Shown: piece by piece, positions 19,314 to 27,375 of the stretch
How positions within the stretch are numbered: the stretch's first letter is position 1
Layout of the letters: every line of letters begins with the position of its first letter
Origin: an uncultured bacterium
Lineage (GTDB): Bacteria; Cyanobacteriota; Vampirovibrionia; Gastranaerophilales; Gastranaerophilaceae
Length of the DNA stretch: 51,221 nucleotides
Reading direction: 5' to 3'
Assembly (NCBI GenBank): GCA_948684385.1
Contig: CAPQCU010000004.1
Span: 1-51,221, forward strand
Program-made: the position numbers and the translations under genes
Notes under the pieces: generated by a model
What the model was told of the DNA's origin: nothing
The model's input: the letters and a program-made list of their open reading frames with translations, nothing else
Databases searched by the model: none

Positions 19314-20132
19314 ATGATTAATCTAGAGGAGTTATATTCGGAAGTTCCGCCAACAAAATTGCGGAATATTGATGAAAAATTTCGTCCGGCACAAACATCG
19401 CCTTTCTGGCTCTGGGTTGCTGACCGCTTCTTTTACGGGATGTTAGAAAATCGTTTCTACGCATTCCGCTACAAAGGATACGAAAATTTTTATAACCGTG
19501 ATATGGATGCACCTATTATTCTTTTCGCTCCGCACAGCAACTGGTGGGACGGAATTGTGGCATACAATATTTGTCACAGAATTTACAAAAAAGAAATACG
19601 ATTAATGGTTGAAGAACTTAACCGTTTCCCGCTTCTCAGACGCGGCGGCGCATTTAATGTTAACAAAAAATCTGCACAAGCTTCTATGCAGGCACTTAAA
19701 TACTCTGTAGATATTTTAAAAGATTTGAATAATATTTTATACCTTTTCCCGCAAGGAATAATAAAACCGCCTAACTACAGACCAATCGAGTTTCAAACAG
19801 GTTTGACTTATGTTGCAGAAAAAGCTGCAAAAAAATACGGAAAAGTTTATCTTATGCCGATTGCAGTAAACTACATGTTCTTACGTGACAACAGGCCGGA
19901 AGTGCTTGTGGAAATGGGCGAAGTTATCGAACTTAATAACGACAAGGCGGACAGAAAAGAATATACCCATTTTATTTCTAAAAAGCTTGAAGCTCTTTGT
20001 GACAAGCAGTTCTACGATATTAGTCAGGGGAATTTTAAAGGTTACGATACCCTGTTCCAGAGAAAATTAAAATGGTATAGAAGAATAGAACAAAGGCTTA
20101 AAAAGATTGAAGTCAAAGGCTCAGGAGTTTAG
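19314..20132 (+). CDS. PlsC-like lysophospholipid acyltransferase
   Basis: A 272-aa membrane-associated acyltransferase. The catalytic HxxxxD motif is HSNWWD (about residue 74), followed by FPQG (LYLFPQGIIKPP), the acceptor-binding block of the PlsC/LPLAT family. It probably transfers an acyl chain to lysophosphatidate or a related lipid; the exact acceptor is unknown. The ATG at 19314 is preferred to that at 19299, which lies inside the promoter. Its stop is 7 bp from the convergent TPR gene, with no obvious terminator between. Confidence 0.88.
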   Translation: MINLEELYSEVPPTKLRNIDEKFRPAQTSPFWLWVADRFFYGMLENRFYAFRYKGYENFYNRDMDAPIILFAPHSNWWDGIVAYNICHRIYKKEIRLMVEELNRFPLLRRGGAFNVNKKSAQASMQALKYSVDILKDLNNILYLFPQGIIKPPNYRPIEFQTGLTYVAEKAAKKYGKVYLMPIAVNYMFLRDNRPEVLVEMGEVIELNNDKADRKEYTHFISKKLEALCDKQFYDISQGNFKGYDTLFQRKLKWYRRIEQRLKKIEVKGSGV

Positions 20133-20139
20133 GGGTTTA

Positions 20140-21426
20140 TTAATTTGATATCCTTTTTACAATTTCCTTGATTTCTCTTTCCCAAGATATGCAGTCAGTT
20201 TGCTTAAATATTTCCACACTCTTATACCACGGAGTTGTTTTGCTATCTCTAAACCAGCGCCAATCAGCCGCATAAGGCAAAAGCAAAAAGGTCTTAACTC
20301 CGAGCGCTCCTGCAAGATGCGCAACCGAAGTATCAACAGTTACAACAACATCCATCGCTTCTAAAGCACTTGCTGTATCTGAAAAATTCTTGAAATCCTT
20401 AGCAAGGTTAATCATCTGCGGATATCTATCATTCCCGCCTAATGTATCATCAACCTGAAAAGAATACACTTGAATATTTTCTAATTCCAGCATTTTTTCA
20501 AAGAATTTAACATTGATTGTCCGGTTAATCATTGTTCTTATTCCGGCGGCGCCGGCTTCCCAGCAAAAACCGACTTTCAATTTATCATTCCTAATCTCAG
20601 CCGGCGCCGCCTCTAAATCTCCAGCCGGAATATTATTAAAATCAACATCCAAAACATACGGTAAATCAGTTATAAAAACAGTATGGATTTTCGGATTTAA
20701 CTCTTCGTATTTAACAAAATTAATCTCCGGAAAATTATTTTGAAACAACTCTTTTAAAGCTTCTCTTGTTCCGACATTAACTTTTTTCCCTTTTAAAAGC
20801 CTGAAATAGCGCGAAAACATTATATGGTCGCCAAATCCCTGATCACAAATTATATTAATCTCATCAGCTAATTCATCCTCCGGCTGCCAGAAATTTTCGG
20901 ATAAATCTTTAAACTTTGACTTATCGCGTTTAAAATACAAATCATAACCCTCTTTAAACTTCTTTTGAGTTAAATAACACATCCCGAGTGAAGTTATCGC
21001 ATTTATATCATCCGGAAACTTCTCAAGCATTTGTTTGTAATATTTTTCAGCTTCGGAAAATTTACCAAGTTTTTGCAGAGCAACCGCAATATTGTATTCC
21101 GCAGCAGCATTTCCAAGCTCAGCAGCCACTTTGTAGCATTCGATTGCTTTTTCATCGTTACAATAAATCAGCTCCTGCAAAAATCCCATCTGAAACCAGA
21201 GAGAAGCAGAGTCCTGATATTTTTGCAAATTTTCAAGACAAAACTTTTCCGCTTCAAACATTTTTCCCGAATGGGTTAAAGCTTTAACTTTATTCACGAT
21301 TGAGCGAATATCATTCGGATAAAATTCGTACATTTTCTCTGCCATCTCAACCGCTTTTTTATATTCTCTTTTATTAAAAAGAATCGTCACAAACGCGTTT
21401 AAAGCTTCGACAGAGTCGTCAATCAT
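20140..21426 (-). CDS. TPR protein with glycosyltransferase family 9-like C-terminus
   Basis: A 428-aa protein. Residues about 1-170 are tetratricopeptide repeats (AVEMAEKMYEFYPND, AVALQKLGKFSEAEKYYKQMLEKFPDD). The C-terminal ~230 residues look like an ADP-heptose/GT9-type transferase: DQGFGDHIMFSRYF, KVGFCWEAGA and VTVDTSVAHLAGALGVKTFLLLP. Such TPR-GT9 fusions are common in cyanobacteria and relatives and may modify proteins or polysaccharides. Its start overlaps the yggT stop by 4 bp (ATGA), so translation is coupled. Confidence 0.82.
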   Translation of the reverse strand: MIDDSVEALNAFVTILFNKREYKKAVEMAEKMYEFYPNDIRSIVNKVKALTHSGKMFEAEKFCLENLQKYQDSASLWFQMGFLQELIYCNDEKAIECYKVAAELGNAAAEYNIAVALQKLGKFSEAEKYYKQMLEKFPDDINAITSLGMCYLTQKKFKEGYDLYFKRDKSKFKDLSENFWQPEDELADEINIICDQGFGDHIMFSRYFRLLKGKKVNVGTREALKELFQNNFPEINFVKYEELNPKIHTVFITDLPYVLDVDFNNIPAGDLEAAPAEIRNDKLKVGFCWEAGAAGIRTMINRTINVKFFEKMLELENIQVYSFQVDDTLGGNDRYPQMINLAKDFKNFSDTASALEAMDVVVTVDTSVAHLAGALGVKTFLLLPYAADWRWFRDSKTTPWYKSVEIFKQTDCISWEREIKEIVKRISN

Positions 21427-21689
21427 AAGCCAAGACCTTGCAGTGCGCCTAAAATCAAGCCCTGCATGATTTGAAGCAAAATAATTGCAATGATTGGAGA
21501 AATATCAAGAACACCTCCAATTGGTGGAATAATTCCTCTAAATATGTTTAGAAACGGGTCAACAATTGAGCGAATCCATGCAAAAGGCTGGCTTTGCCAA
21601 TCAATGTTTGGTATCCAGGTTAAAAATATTCTTATAATTATTAGTAAGTAATAAAAATAAAAAAGTTTTGCAAGGACGCTTGATAGCAT
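21423..21689 (-). CDS. YggT-family membrane protein
   Basis: An 88-aa protein with two membrane helices (about 5-25 and 62-85) and the family motif between them, SIVDPFLNIFRGIIPPIGGVLDISPI. The family (YlmG/YggT) is tied to cell-division and thylakoid/nucleoid distribution. Its usual neighbours sepF and yggS are 20 kb away here (42333-43580). AGGGAG lies 7 nt before the ATG. Confidence 0.92.
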   Translation of the reverse strand: MLSSVLAKLFYFYYLLIIIRIFLTWIPNIDWQSQPFAWIRSIVDPFLNIFRGIIPPIGGVLDISPIIAIILLQIMQGLILGALQGLGL

Positions 21690-21698
21690 ATTTTCTCC

Positions 21699-22496
21699 CT
21701 ATAATTGTGAGTTCTTTCTTGTATTCGCGCATTCGCAGCTGTTATTTTCAGCAGGAATTTTTTCTATCATAGTAAATAAAAGCTTTTTCAAATTATCCAG
21801 ATTGTTATTAAACACCTGAATAACTTCGTGGTGAGAAACCGGAGGAACATCACCTACCAGTCCTGCATCATAATCAGTAATCAAAGAAATATTTAAAGGA
21901 CACATATCCATTTCTTTAACAAGGTAAGCTTCCGGAAAAGCAGTCATATTGATAACTTCCCAACCCTGATTTGTAAAGAATTTAGACTCGGCTTTTGTAG
22001 AAAATCTTGGTCCGTTAATTACAACAACGGTACCGGTTTCATGAACAGTAATACCAAGTTCTTTAGCTGTTTCTGCAGCAAGTTTTCTAAGTTCCGGACA
22101 GTAAGTTTCAGCAGGAGACGGATGAGTAACAATAGGACCTTCAAAGAAAGTTGATTTTCTTCCGTCAGTCCAGTCAACAAACTGGTCACAGATTACGAAA
22201 TGACCCGGCTCAACGTGTTTTTGCAAACTTCCTGCTGCACAAGGCGAAATAACACGCTTGCAGCCAACTTCTTTCATCGCCCAGACATTTGCTCTATAAT
22301 TAATCAGGTGCGGCAAAATGGTGTGGCTTCTGCCATGACGAGGCATAAAAGCGACTTTGTGAGCGCCGATTTTACCGATGAATAAACTATCAGACGGCAT
22401 TCCGTAAGGTGTTTCAATCTTAACTTCTTTAATATCTTCTAAAAACTTGTAAAACCCTGAACCGCCAAAAACGCCAATGTCTGCTAATTTTTCCAT
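21699..22496 (-). CDS. mtnP: S-methyl-5'-thioadenosine phosphorylase
   Basis: A 265-aa purine nucleoside phosphorylase-family enzyme that splits methylthioadenosine into adenine and 5-methylthioribose-1-phosphate for methionine salvage. Family motifs: IGVFGGSGFY, TPYGMPSD, FMPRHGRSHTILPH, NYRANVWAMKE, VVINGPRFSTKAESK, INMTAFPEAYLVKEMDM, ITDYDAGL. The ATG at 22496 is chosen because AAAGGA stands 8-10 nt before it; the upstream ATG at 22514 has no site. The tail ends in a Cys/Asn-rich extension. The yggT start is 9 bp downstream, so these three genes form an operon. Confidence 0.94.
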   Translation of the reverse strand: MEKLADIGVFGGSGFYKFLEDIKEVKIETPYGMPSDSLFIGKIGAHKVAFMPRHGRSHTILPHLINYRANVWAMKEVGCKRVISPCAAGSLQKHVEPGHFVICDQFVDWTDGRKSTFFEGPIVTHPSPAETYCPELRKLAAETAKELGITVHETGTVVVINGPRFSTKAESKFFTNQGWEVINMTAFPEAYLVKEMDMCPLNISLITDYDAGLVGDVPPVSHHEVIQVFNNNLDNLKKLLFTMIEKIPAENNSCECANTRKNSQL

Positions 22497-22552
22497 GCTG
22501 ATAATTCCTTTCATTTTTCCTTTTTTATAATTTTAACATAAATATAAAAAAT

Positions 22553-22580
22553 CAAAAAGCAGCGCCGATTGGCGCCGCTT
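22553..22580 (-). terminator. Terminator of the 106-aa sigma-28-type gene
   Basis: AAGCGGCGCC-AATC-GGCGCTGCTT on the minus strand (22557-22580; one A-C mismatch) is followed by a T run. It ends the transcript of the gene stopping at 22606. Confidence 0.85.
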
Positions 22581-22605
22581 ATTAAAAATGCTTATTTTGT
22601 TCTTT

Positions 22606-22926
22606 TTATTCCTGTTCCAAATTTTTTATAGTTTCATTTCTTTGAGCTTCTAAATCTTCTTTAACATCCATTATCACCGTAAAATCGGTTATCTTTTGGA
22701 AGAGTTTAGGTAAGGCAGATTTCACTTTTTCAAGAAATGCATCTCTTTCCCTGCCAGATAACTCCCCGTCAGGTTTCTTTTCACCTTTCACATTTTCAGT
22801 ATCACTTTCTTTAAAAATACTGTTTAATTTTTCTGACTCTTCAGCACTTACTTCTACACCATTATCTTTCAAATATGCATTAATATTGCTTAAACTCATA
22901 TTAACATTACTAAAATCTTGTACCAT
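22606..22926 (-). CDS. Small acidic coiled protein of unknown function, sigma-28-type promoter
   Basis: A 106-aa protein, acidic and helical (VSAEESEKLNSIFKESD, EDLEAQRNETIKNLEQE), with no signal peptide, Cys or membrane helix. Not recognised. Of two consecutive ATG codons the second (22926) has the better spacing, 6 nt from AAGGAG. A sigma-28 promoter at 22957-22983 and a terminator define a single-gene unit, like the 125-aa gene at 4408. The two proteins are not visibly similar in sequence. A role with late flagellar genes is inferred from the promoter only. Confidence 0.78.
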   Translation of the reverse strand: MVQDFSNVNMSLSNINAYLKDNGVEVSAEESEKLNSIFKESDTENVKGEKKPDGELSGRERDAFLEKVKSALPKLFQKITDFTVIMDVKEDLEAQRNETIKNLEQE

Positions 22927-22956
22927 CATTTACTCCTTTATCTTACTACACCAAAT

Positions 22957-22983
22957 ATAACGGCACATTTTTCAAAAACTTTA
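22957..22983 (-). promoter_or_regulatory. Sigma-28 (FliA)-type promoter
   Basis: TAAAGTTT (22976-22983), 11 bp, GCCGTTAT (22957-22964) on the minus strand, 14 of 16 matches to the FliA consensus. TTTGTAAC (23001-23008) lies 17 bp upstream, the same spacing as at 4822-4848. Confidence 0.82.
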
Positions 22984-23029
22984 GTCAAAAAGAATAAATT
23001 GTTACAAAAATACACAATATAGAAAAAAG

Positions 23030-23353
23030 TTATTCAAAAGTTTTTAGAATATTCAGTACTTGTTTTTGTTTCTGAGGTGAAAGTTGTTTTGCAAGAGTCA
23101 TTATTTGACCTAAATAAGATACATCAGAAGAATTTGAAGGCGTTGCAAAGCTGAACAAATCTTCTACAGTAATTTCAAGAGCTTCGCACAACCTCAATAT
23201 AGAAGGATACTCTAAAAAGAATTTTCCGTTTTCCCATGCGCTGATTGTGTTTGTAGCAACATCCACTTTTTCGGCAAGAGCTTCCTGTGTCAAACCTCTT
23301 AATTCTCTAAAATTTTTTATTTGTTTGCCAAATTTCTTCAAGAAAGTATCCAT
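23030..23353 (-). CDS. XRE-family HTH regulator
   Basis: A 107-aa repressor-type protein. Residues about 8-62 form a classic lambda-repressor HTH (FGKQIKNFRELRGLTQEALAEKVDVATNTISAWENGK), followed by a helical tail (about 75-107). The ATG at 23353 is chosen over the frame's first codon at 23392 because TATTCT ends 6 nt before it; no Shine-Dalgarno is present. It stands alone, about 70 bp upstream of the sigma-28 promoter of the next gene. Target unknown. Confidence 0.82.
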   Translation of the reverse strand: MDTFLKKFGKQIKNFRELRGLTQEALAEKVDVATNTISAWENGKFFLEYPSILRLCEALEITVEDLFSFATPSNSSDVSYLGQIMTLAKQLSPQKQKQVLNILKTFE

Positions 23354-23393
23354 AATAGTAGAATAGCCTATCACTCGAAAAGCAGCCACCATG

Positions 23394-23529
23394 ACAACAA
23401 TTTATAAACACATCTCCACCATGTACATCTATAAATCAGGCATTAAAAAAAGTTGTAGAAATATACTCAAAATTGTGCCTCAACTCTCCTTTACAAAAGA
23501 ATTTTATCAATTTTTGAGCGGGGAATAAA
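23394..23529. other. Intergenic region without a recognisable gene
   Basis: About 135 bp of A/T-rich sequence between two minus-strand regulator genes. I see no tRNA, hairpin terminator or strong promoter other than the weak TATTCT before the 23353 start. Confidence 0.5.
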
Positions 23530-24048
23530 TTATTGTATTATTTTTAATACAAAAGCCGCCCTTACAGACTCTGTTATATTTTTGCAATTTAATTTTTCGC
23601 AAATACATTTTCTTAAATATTGCGCCATATAAACACTGCATAATCCCATTATCGCAATTATTTCTTTCTGCGTTTTTCCTTGCGATACAAGATAAAGATA
23701 TCGGAGTTCCTCCTCCGTTAAACCCTGTTCCTGCAAAATCTCCGGCAAAATTTCACGCTTAATAAACCTTTTTTTAAATCGCACTTTAACGTCTTTTGTA
23801 GAAATTAATCCCGCATTAATCGCTTTTCTAATTAAATCAGCACGATTTGTAACTTTAAATTTTTTATAAAGATTATTAGTTCGTTTTTTGATATTGTCAT
23901 ACTTTTTTCCGGAGAGCAAAGCTGCTTCCTGAATTGTCGCTCCGGAGGCTAAAATTTGGAGCAGGCTTAACTGGCTTGATGTAATTCGAAGCTCTTTTTC
24001 TTTTAGTTTTGAGTATTTTGAGTTGAAGTATTCTGAAAATTTGTACAT
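23530..24048 (-). CDS. Regulator with two LuxR-type HTH segments
   Basis: About 172 aa from the ATG at 24048. Two segments look like LuxR/GerE HTH domains: ITSSQLSLLQILASGATIQEAALLSGKKYDNIKKRTNNLYKKF (about 24-66) and LTEEELRYLYLVSQGKTQKEIIAIMGLCSVYMAQYLRKCICEKL (about 110-153). Both have the GxTxxEIA-type turn and a recognition helix, so this may be an internal duplication. No receiver domain is seen. The frame stays open to 24126 but would then overlap the divergent XRE gene; the exact start is uncertain. Confidence 0.75.
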   Translation of the reverse strand: MYKFSEYFNSKYSKLKEKELRITSSQLSLLQILASGATIQEAALLSGKKYDNIKKRTNNLYKKFKVTNRADLIRKAINAGLISTKDVKVRFKKRFIKREILPEILQEQGLTEEELRYLYLVSQGKTQKEIIAIMGLCSVYMAQYLRKCICEKLNCKNITESVRAAFVLKIIQ

Positions 24049-24120
24049 ATCACAATATGCATATTTATTATGCCTATTTAGTATGCCATAATGGCAATTT
24101 TTATAAGTATTGATAAACCA

Positions 24121-24126
24121 TATCAT
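24121..24126 (+). promoter_or_regulatory. -10 box 6 nt before the XRE start
   Basis: TATCAT (24121-24126) lies exactly 6 nt before the ATG at 24133, the same geometry as at smpB and dprA. No clear -35 is seen. It overlaps the longest possible frame of the divergent LuxR-like gene. Confidence 0.5.
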
Positions 24127-24132
24127 GAGCTT

Positions 24133-24459
24133 ATGAATAAAGAGTTTGGTAAAAATGTAAAAAAATACAGAAAGATGAGAGGGTTAACCCAAGCTCAACT
24201 TTCAGAAATGATAGATATTGAAGAGATGTCTCTTTCAAGAATAGAATGCGGAAGCCGTTTTCCGCGTAAAGAAAATATCGATAAACTTGTTCAAGCGCTC
24301 GATTGCAGCGTAAGTGACCTGTTTAATTTTGAAGACGAAAAATCTTTTACAGAAGCAGAGCTTCGAAAAGAAATTACCAAAAAGCTGAAACACGCAAAGC
24401 TTAACGATTTAAAGTATTTTAACAAAATAATTTCAGCTTACTGGGAAACAAAAATTTAA
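24133..24459 (+). CDS. XRE-family HTH regulator
   Basis: A 108-aa protein with an N-terminal XRE domain (FGKNVKKYRKMRGLTQAQLSEMIDIEEMSLSRIECGSRFPRKENI, about 5-50) and a short helical C-terminus ending in aromatic residues (YFNKIISAYWETKI). The ATG at 24133 follows a TATCAT box by 6 nt, with no Shine-Dalgarno. It is divergent from the LuxR-like gene and ends at a strong terminator, so it is a single-gene unit. Possible control of its neighbour is inference. Confidence 0.82.
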   Translation: MNKEFGKNVKKYRKMRGLTQAQLSEMIDIEEMSLSRIECGSRFPRKENIDKLVQALDCSVSDLFNFEDEKSFTEAELRKEITKKLKHAKLNDLKYFNKIISAYWETKI

Positions 24460-24463
24460 ACTC

Positions 24464-24492
24464 AAGATGTGCATCAAAAGCACATCTTTTTA
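24464..24492 (+). terminator. Terminator of the XRE gene
   Basis: AAGATGTGC (24464-24472) pairs with GCACATCTT (24480-24488) over a 7-nt loop and is followed by TT. It lies 5 nt after the stop codon. Confidence 0.85.
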
Positions 24493-24588
24493 AAAATATT
24501 AACAAATTTAAAGATACCATTACTACATTTACACCTGTTTGTAATATAATTTATTTTGTAATGTACGAAAAGAAAGGAAGAGGCTATA

Positions 24589-26754
24589 ATGACTAATTTA
24601 GACAAAATTATGAAGCCGAAATCAGTTGCAGTTATCGGTGCATCTACCAAAGAACACACAATTGGTTCCGACATTATGAAAAGATTACAAGAATACAAAT
24701 TCAACGGTAACATTTATCCGGTTAACCCGAAAGGCGGAGTTATCGAAGGTTTGCAAGCATATACTTCAATTCTTGAAGTTCCGGGCGAAGTTGATTTAGC
24801 AATCATCGTTGTTAACGCAAAATTCGTTCTTGATACAATCGACCAGTGCCACCAGAAAGGTATCAAAGGACTTTGTATCATCACAGCAGGTTTCAAAGAA
24901 ACCGGTAAAGAAGGTGCTGAAGCTGAAAAAGCACTTCTGGCAAAAGTTAAAGAATACGGCATGAGATGTGTTGGCCCTAACTGCTTAGGCGTTGTTAACA
25001 CTCACCCTGAAATCAGACTTGACGGATGTTTCGCAGAATCATTACCTGAACGCGGAAACATCGGTTTCGTTTCACAATCAGGTGCTTTAGGCGGCGGTAT
25101 CTTAAACATCCTTAAAGACCTTAACCTTGGTTTCGCTCAATTTATTTCAATCGGTAACCAGGCTGATGTTAACGCTGAAACAGCTCTTGAATACTGGGAA
25201 AACGAAGCAGACGTTGAACAAATTCTTCTTTACATGGAATCAATCCAAAACCCTGCAAACTTTAGAAAACTTGCTTCAAGAATTTCTAAAAAGAAACCGG
25301 TTCTTGCACTTAAAGCAGGACGTTCTGCAGCAGGCGCAAGCGCAGCTTCTTCTCACACAGGCTCTTTAGCAGGTGCCGATAAAGCTGCTAACGCATTGCT
25401 TAACCAGTCAGGCGTAATCAGAGAATACTCTTTAAAAGACTTATTTGCAACAGCAAAAGTTTTTGCTAACTGCCCTATTCCTAAAGGTGACAGAGTTGCA
25501 ATCATTACTAACTCAGGCGGCCCTGGTATCATGGCAACTGACGCAATCTGCGAACACGGTATGCAAATCGCTAAAATCAGCGAAGAAACTAAAGAAAAAC
25601 TTAGAAGCTTCTTACCTTCTGCTGCATCAGTTAAAAACCCTATCGATATGATTGCTTCTGCTCCTATCGAGCACTACAAGCAAACTTTAGAAACAGTTAT
25701 TGCTGATGAAAATGTTGATATGATTATTACAATCTATCTTCCATTCTTAGGTTTGAAAGACATTGATGTAGCTAAAGCATTAATGGAAATCAAGGCTAAA
25801 AATCCGCAAAAACCTGTTATCGGTGTATTCATGACAAAATCAGAATTCTTCTCTACATTATCAGATATGGATGTAAATATGCCATTCTTTATGTACGCAG
25901 AAGAAGCTGCTGACGGTTTGAACAGATTGAACCAGCAAAGAAAATGGATGGAAAGACCGGAAGGTAAAATCCCTTCATTCAATGTTGATTACAAACGCGC
26001 AAAAGAAATTATCGCTCAGTCAATCAACGAAGGCAGAGAACAGCTTACAACACGTGAATCAATTGATGTTCTTGATGCTTACGGTATCAGAGTTTGTAAA
26101 TCAGGCTTCGCAACAACCGAAGAAGAAGCTGTTACAATCGCAAACTCTATCGACTACCCTGTTGTAATGAAGATGACTTCAAAAACAACTTCACACAAAA
26201 CAGATGTAGGCGGTGTTAGAGTTAACATCCAGTCAGAAGCACAGTTAAGAGCTGAATACCAAGACTTAATCGCTAAGTTAACAGAAAAAGGCTTAATCGA
26301 CGGGCTTGAAGGTGTTATCATTCAGGAAATGGTAAAAGGCAACCGTGAAATGGTTTGCGGTATCGCAACTGACCCACAATACGGTCCAATGATGATGTTC
26401 GGTTTAGGCGGCGTGTTCATCGAAGTTATGAAAGACGTAACTTTCAGAATTGCTCCTCTAACAGACATTGACGCTAAAGAAATGATTAAGTCAGTTAAAG
26501 CTTACAAACTTCTTGAAGGCGCACGCGGTACTAAACCTGCTCAGATGGAACAAATCGAAGAAACATTATTAAGACTTTCTCAACTTGTTAACGATTTCAA
26601 ATTCATCGACGAGTTAGACATCAACCCGTTGTTGATTTCTGAAAAAACAGGTGAAGGCATCGCAGTAGACGGACGTATCAAAGTAAGAATGTCTGAAGCT
26701 CAGGAAGCTTTAGGATATTGTTGCAAAGACGGCGTTTGCGCTTGCGGAATATAA
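24589..26754 (+). CDS. Acetate-CoA ligase (ADP-forming), fused alpha and beta subunits
   Basis: A 721-aa enzyme that converts acyl-CoA, ADP and phosphate to the acid, CoA and ATP, giving substrate-level ATP in fermenters. The alpha part (about 1-460) has the CoA-binding Rossmann region (VAVIGASTKEHTIG), VGPNCLGV, FVSQSGALGGG and the likely phospho-histidine H256 in SSHTGSLAGADKAA. The beta part (about 490-700) is an ATP-grasp domain (YPVVMKMTSKTTSHKTDVGGV, GPMMMFGLGG). The extreme C-terminus carries a short Cys-rich tail, CCKDGVCACGI, which is unusual. AAGGAAG gives the start. Strong codon bias suggests high expression. A terminator follows. Confidence 0.93.
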   Translation: MTNLDKIMKPKSVAVIGASTKEHTIGSDIMKRLQEYKFNGNIYPVNPKGGVIEGLQAYTSILEVPGEVDLAIIVVNAKFVLDTIDQCHQKGIKGLCIITAGFKETGKEGAEAEKALLAKVKEYGMRCVGPNCLGVVNTHPEIRLDGCFAESLPERGNIGFVSQSGALGGGILNILKDLNLGFAQFISIGNQADVNAETALEYWENEADVEQILLYMESIQNPANFRKLASRISKKKPVLALKAGRSAAGASAASSHTGSLAGADKAANALLNQSGVIREYSLKDLFATAKVFANCPIPKGDRVAIITNSGGPGIMATDAICEHGMQIAKISEETKEKLRSFLPSAASVKNPIDMIASAPIEHYKQTLETVIADENVDMIITIYLPFLGLKDIDVAKALMEIKAKNPQKPVIGVFMTKSEFFSTLSDMDVNMPFFMYAEEAADGLNRLNQQRKWMERPEGKIPSFNVDYKRAKEIIAQSINEGREQLTTRESIDVLDAYGIRVCKSGFATTEEEAVTIANSIDYPVVMKMTSKTTSHKTDVGGVRVNIQSEAQLRAEYQDLIAKLTEKGLIDGLEGVIIQEMVKGNREMVCGIATDPQYGPMMMFGLGGVFIEVMKDVTFRIAPLTDIDAKEMIKSVKAYKLLEGARGTKPAQMEQIEETLLRLSQLVNDFKFIDELDINPLLISEKTGEGIAVDGRIKVRMSEAQEALGYCCKDGVCACGI

Positions 26755-26764
26755 TTGAATATTA

Positions 26765-26800
26765 AAAAGGGGCGGCTGCTAATGCAGCCGCCCCTTTTGT
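26765..26800 (+). terminator. Strong terminator of the acetyl-CoA synthetase gene
   Basis: A perfect 15-bp stem, AAAAGGGGCGGCTGC with its complement (26765-26779 and 26784-26798), has a TAAT loop and ends in TTTTGT. Confidence 0.95.
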
Positions 26801-26817
26801 ATTATATAAAAATATGC

Positions 26818-26823
26818 TATAAT
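26818..26823 (+). promoter_or_regulatory. -10 box predicting a leaderless mRNA
   Basis: TATAAT ends 6 nt before the ATG at 26830. A -35 is not clear: TTGTAT at 26797-26802 overlaps the terminator with only 15 bp spacing. Confidence 0.6.
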
Positions 26824-26829
26824 TAGTTT

Positions 26830-27309
26830 ATGGAAAAGAAAAAAATTATTATTACAATTATCCTTGCAGCACTGCTGGCTTTAATTGCTGCAACTCTTAT
26901 ATTTAAGAAACCTGAAACCCCAAAAGATACCCCGAAAGTTGTTCAGGAAGAGAAAGTGCAGGAAGTTGAAAAATCAGAAGAAAATCAACCGGTTGAAGAT
27001 GCTTCTGAACCTGTTGAACAAAATATACGGCAAAAAGAAGTAAAAAAAGCTGTAAAACAGTCTCATGTTGCAGTCAAGCCGAAAGCTAAACCGGAAGAAC
27101 AAAAAGTTCAGGAAAAAGCAGCCGAAGCCGTACAAGAAGAAGCCCCGACAGAAGAAGTTGTATCGGAAGTTAAAGAAGCTGAAATTCAGGAAATCGTTGT
27201 TCCAGGTGTTATTATGGATGAAAACGGACACATAATTGTCTTAAAAGAATTCCGTACAAAAAATACTTTCAAATACAGATATACTCCAATTCGTTTCTGG
27301 AAAAAATAA
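26830..27309 (+). CDS. Membrane-anchored Lys/Glu/Pro-rich protein
   Basis: A 159-aa protein with one N-terminal membrane helix (about 5-26, IIITIILAALLALIAATLIF) and then a long charged linker rich in Lys, Glu, Val and Pro (about 30-125), ending in a basic, aromatic C-terminus (FKYRYTPIRFWKK). The layout resembles the anchor-and-linker part of TonB- or FtsN-like envelope proteins, but no C-terminal domain is recognised. It precedes the M16 protease gene by 66 bp. Start set by the TATAAT position; no Shine-Dalgarno. Confidence 0.7.
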   Translation: MEKKKIIITIILAALLALIAATLIFKKPETPKDTPKVVQEEKVQEVEKSEENQPVEDASEPVEQNIRQKEVKKAVKQSHVAVKPKAKPEEQKVQEKAAEAVQEEAPTEEVVSEVKEAEIQEIVVPGVIMDENGHIIVLKEFRTKNTFKYRYTPIRFWKK

Positions 27310-27375
27310 AATCTCATACCGGTATCTATAGAAATTTTTTTACAAATGTATTACTATGTACTGGTGGGGGATATT

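Noticed and set aside
20140..24492. Prophage or genomic island because of several XRE regulators
   Set aside because: No integrase, structural phage gene, tRNA attachment site or composition shift was found; the surrounding genes are housekeeping.
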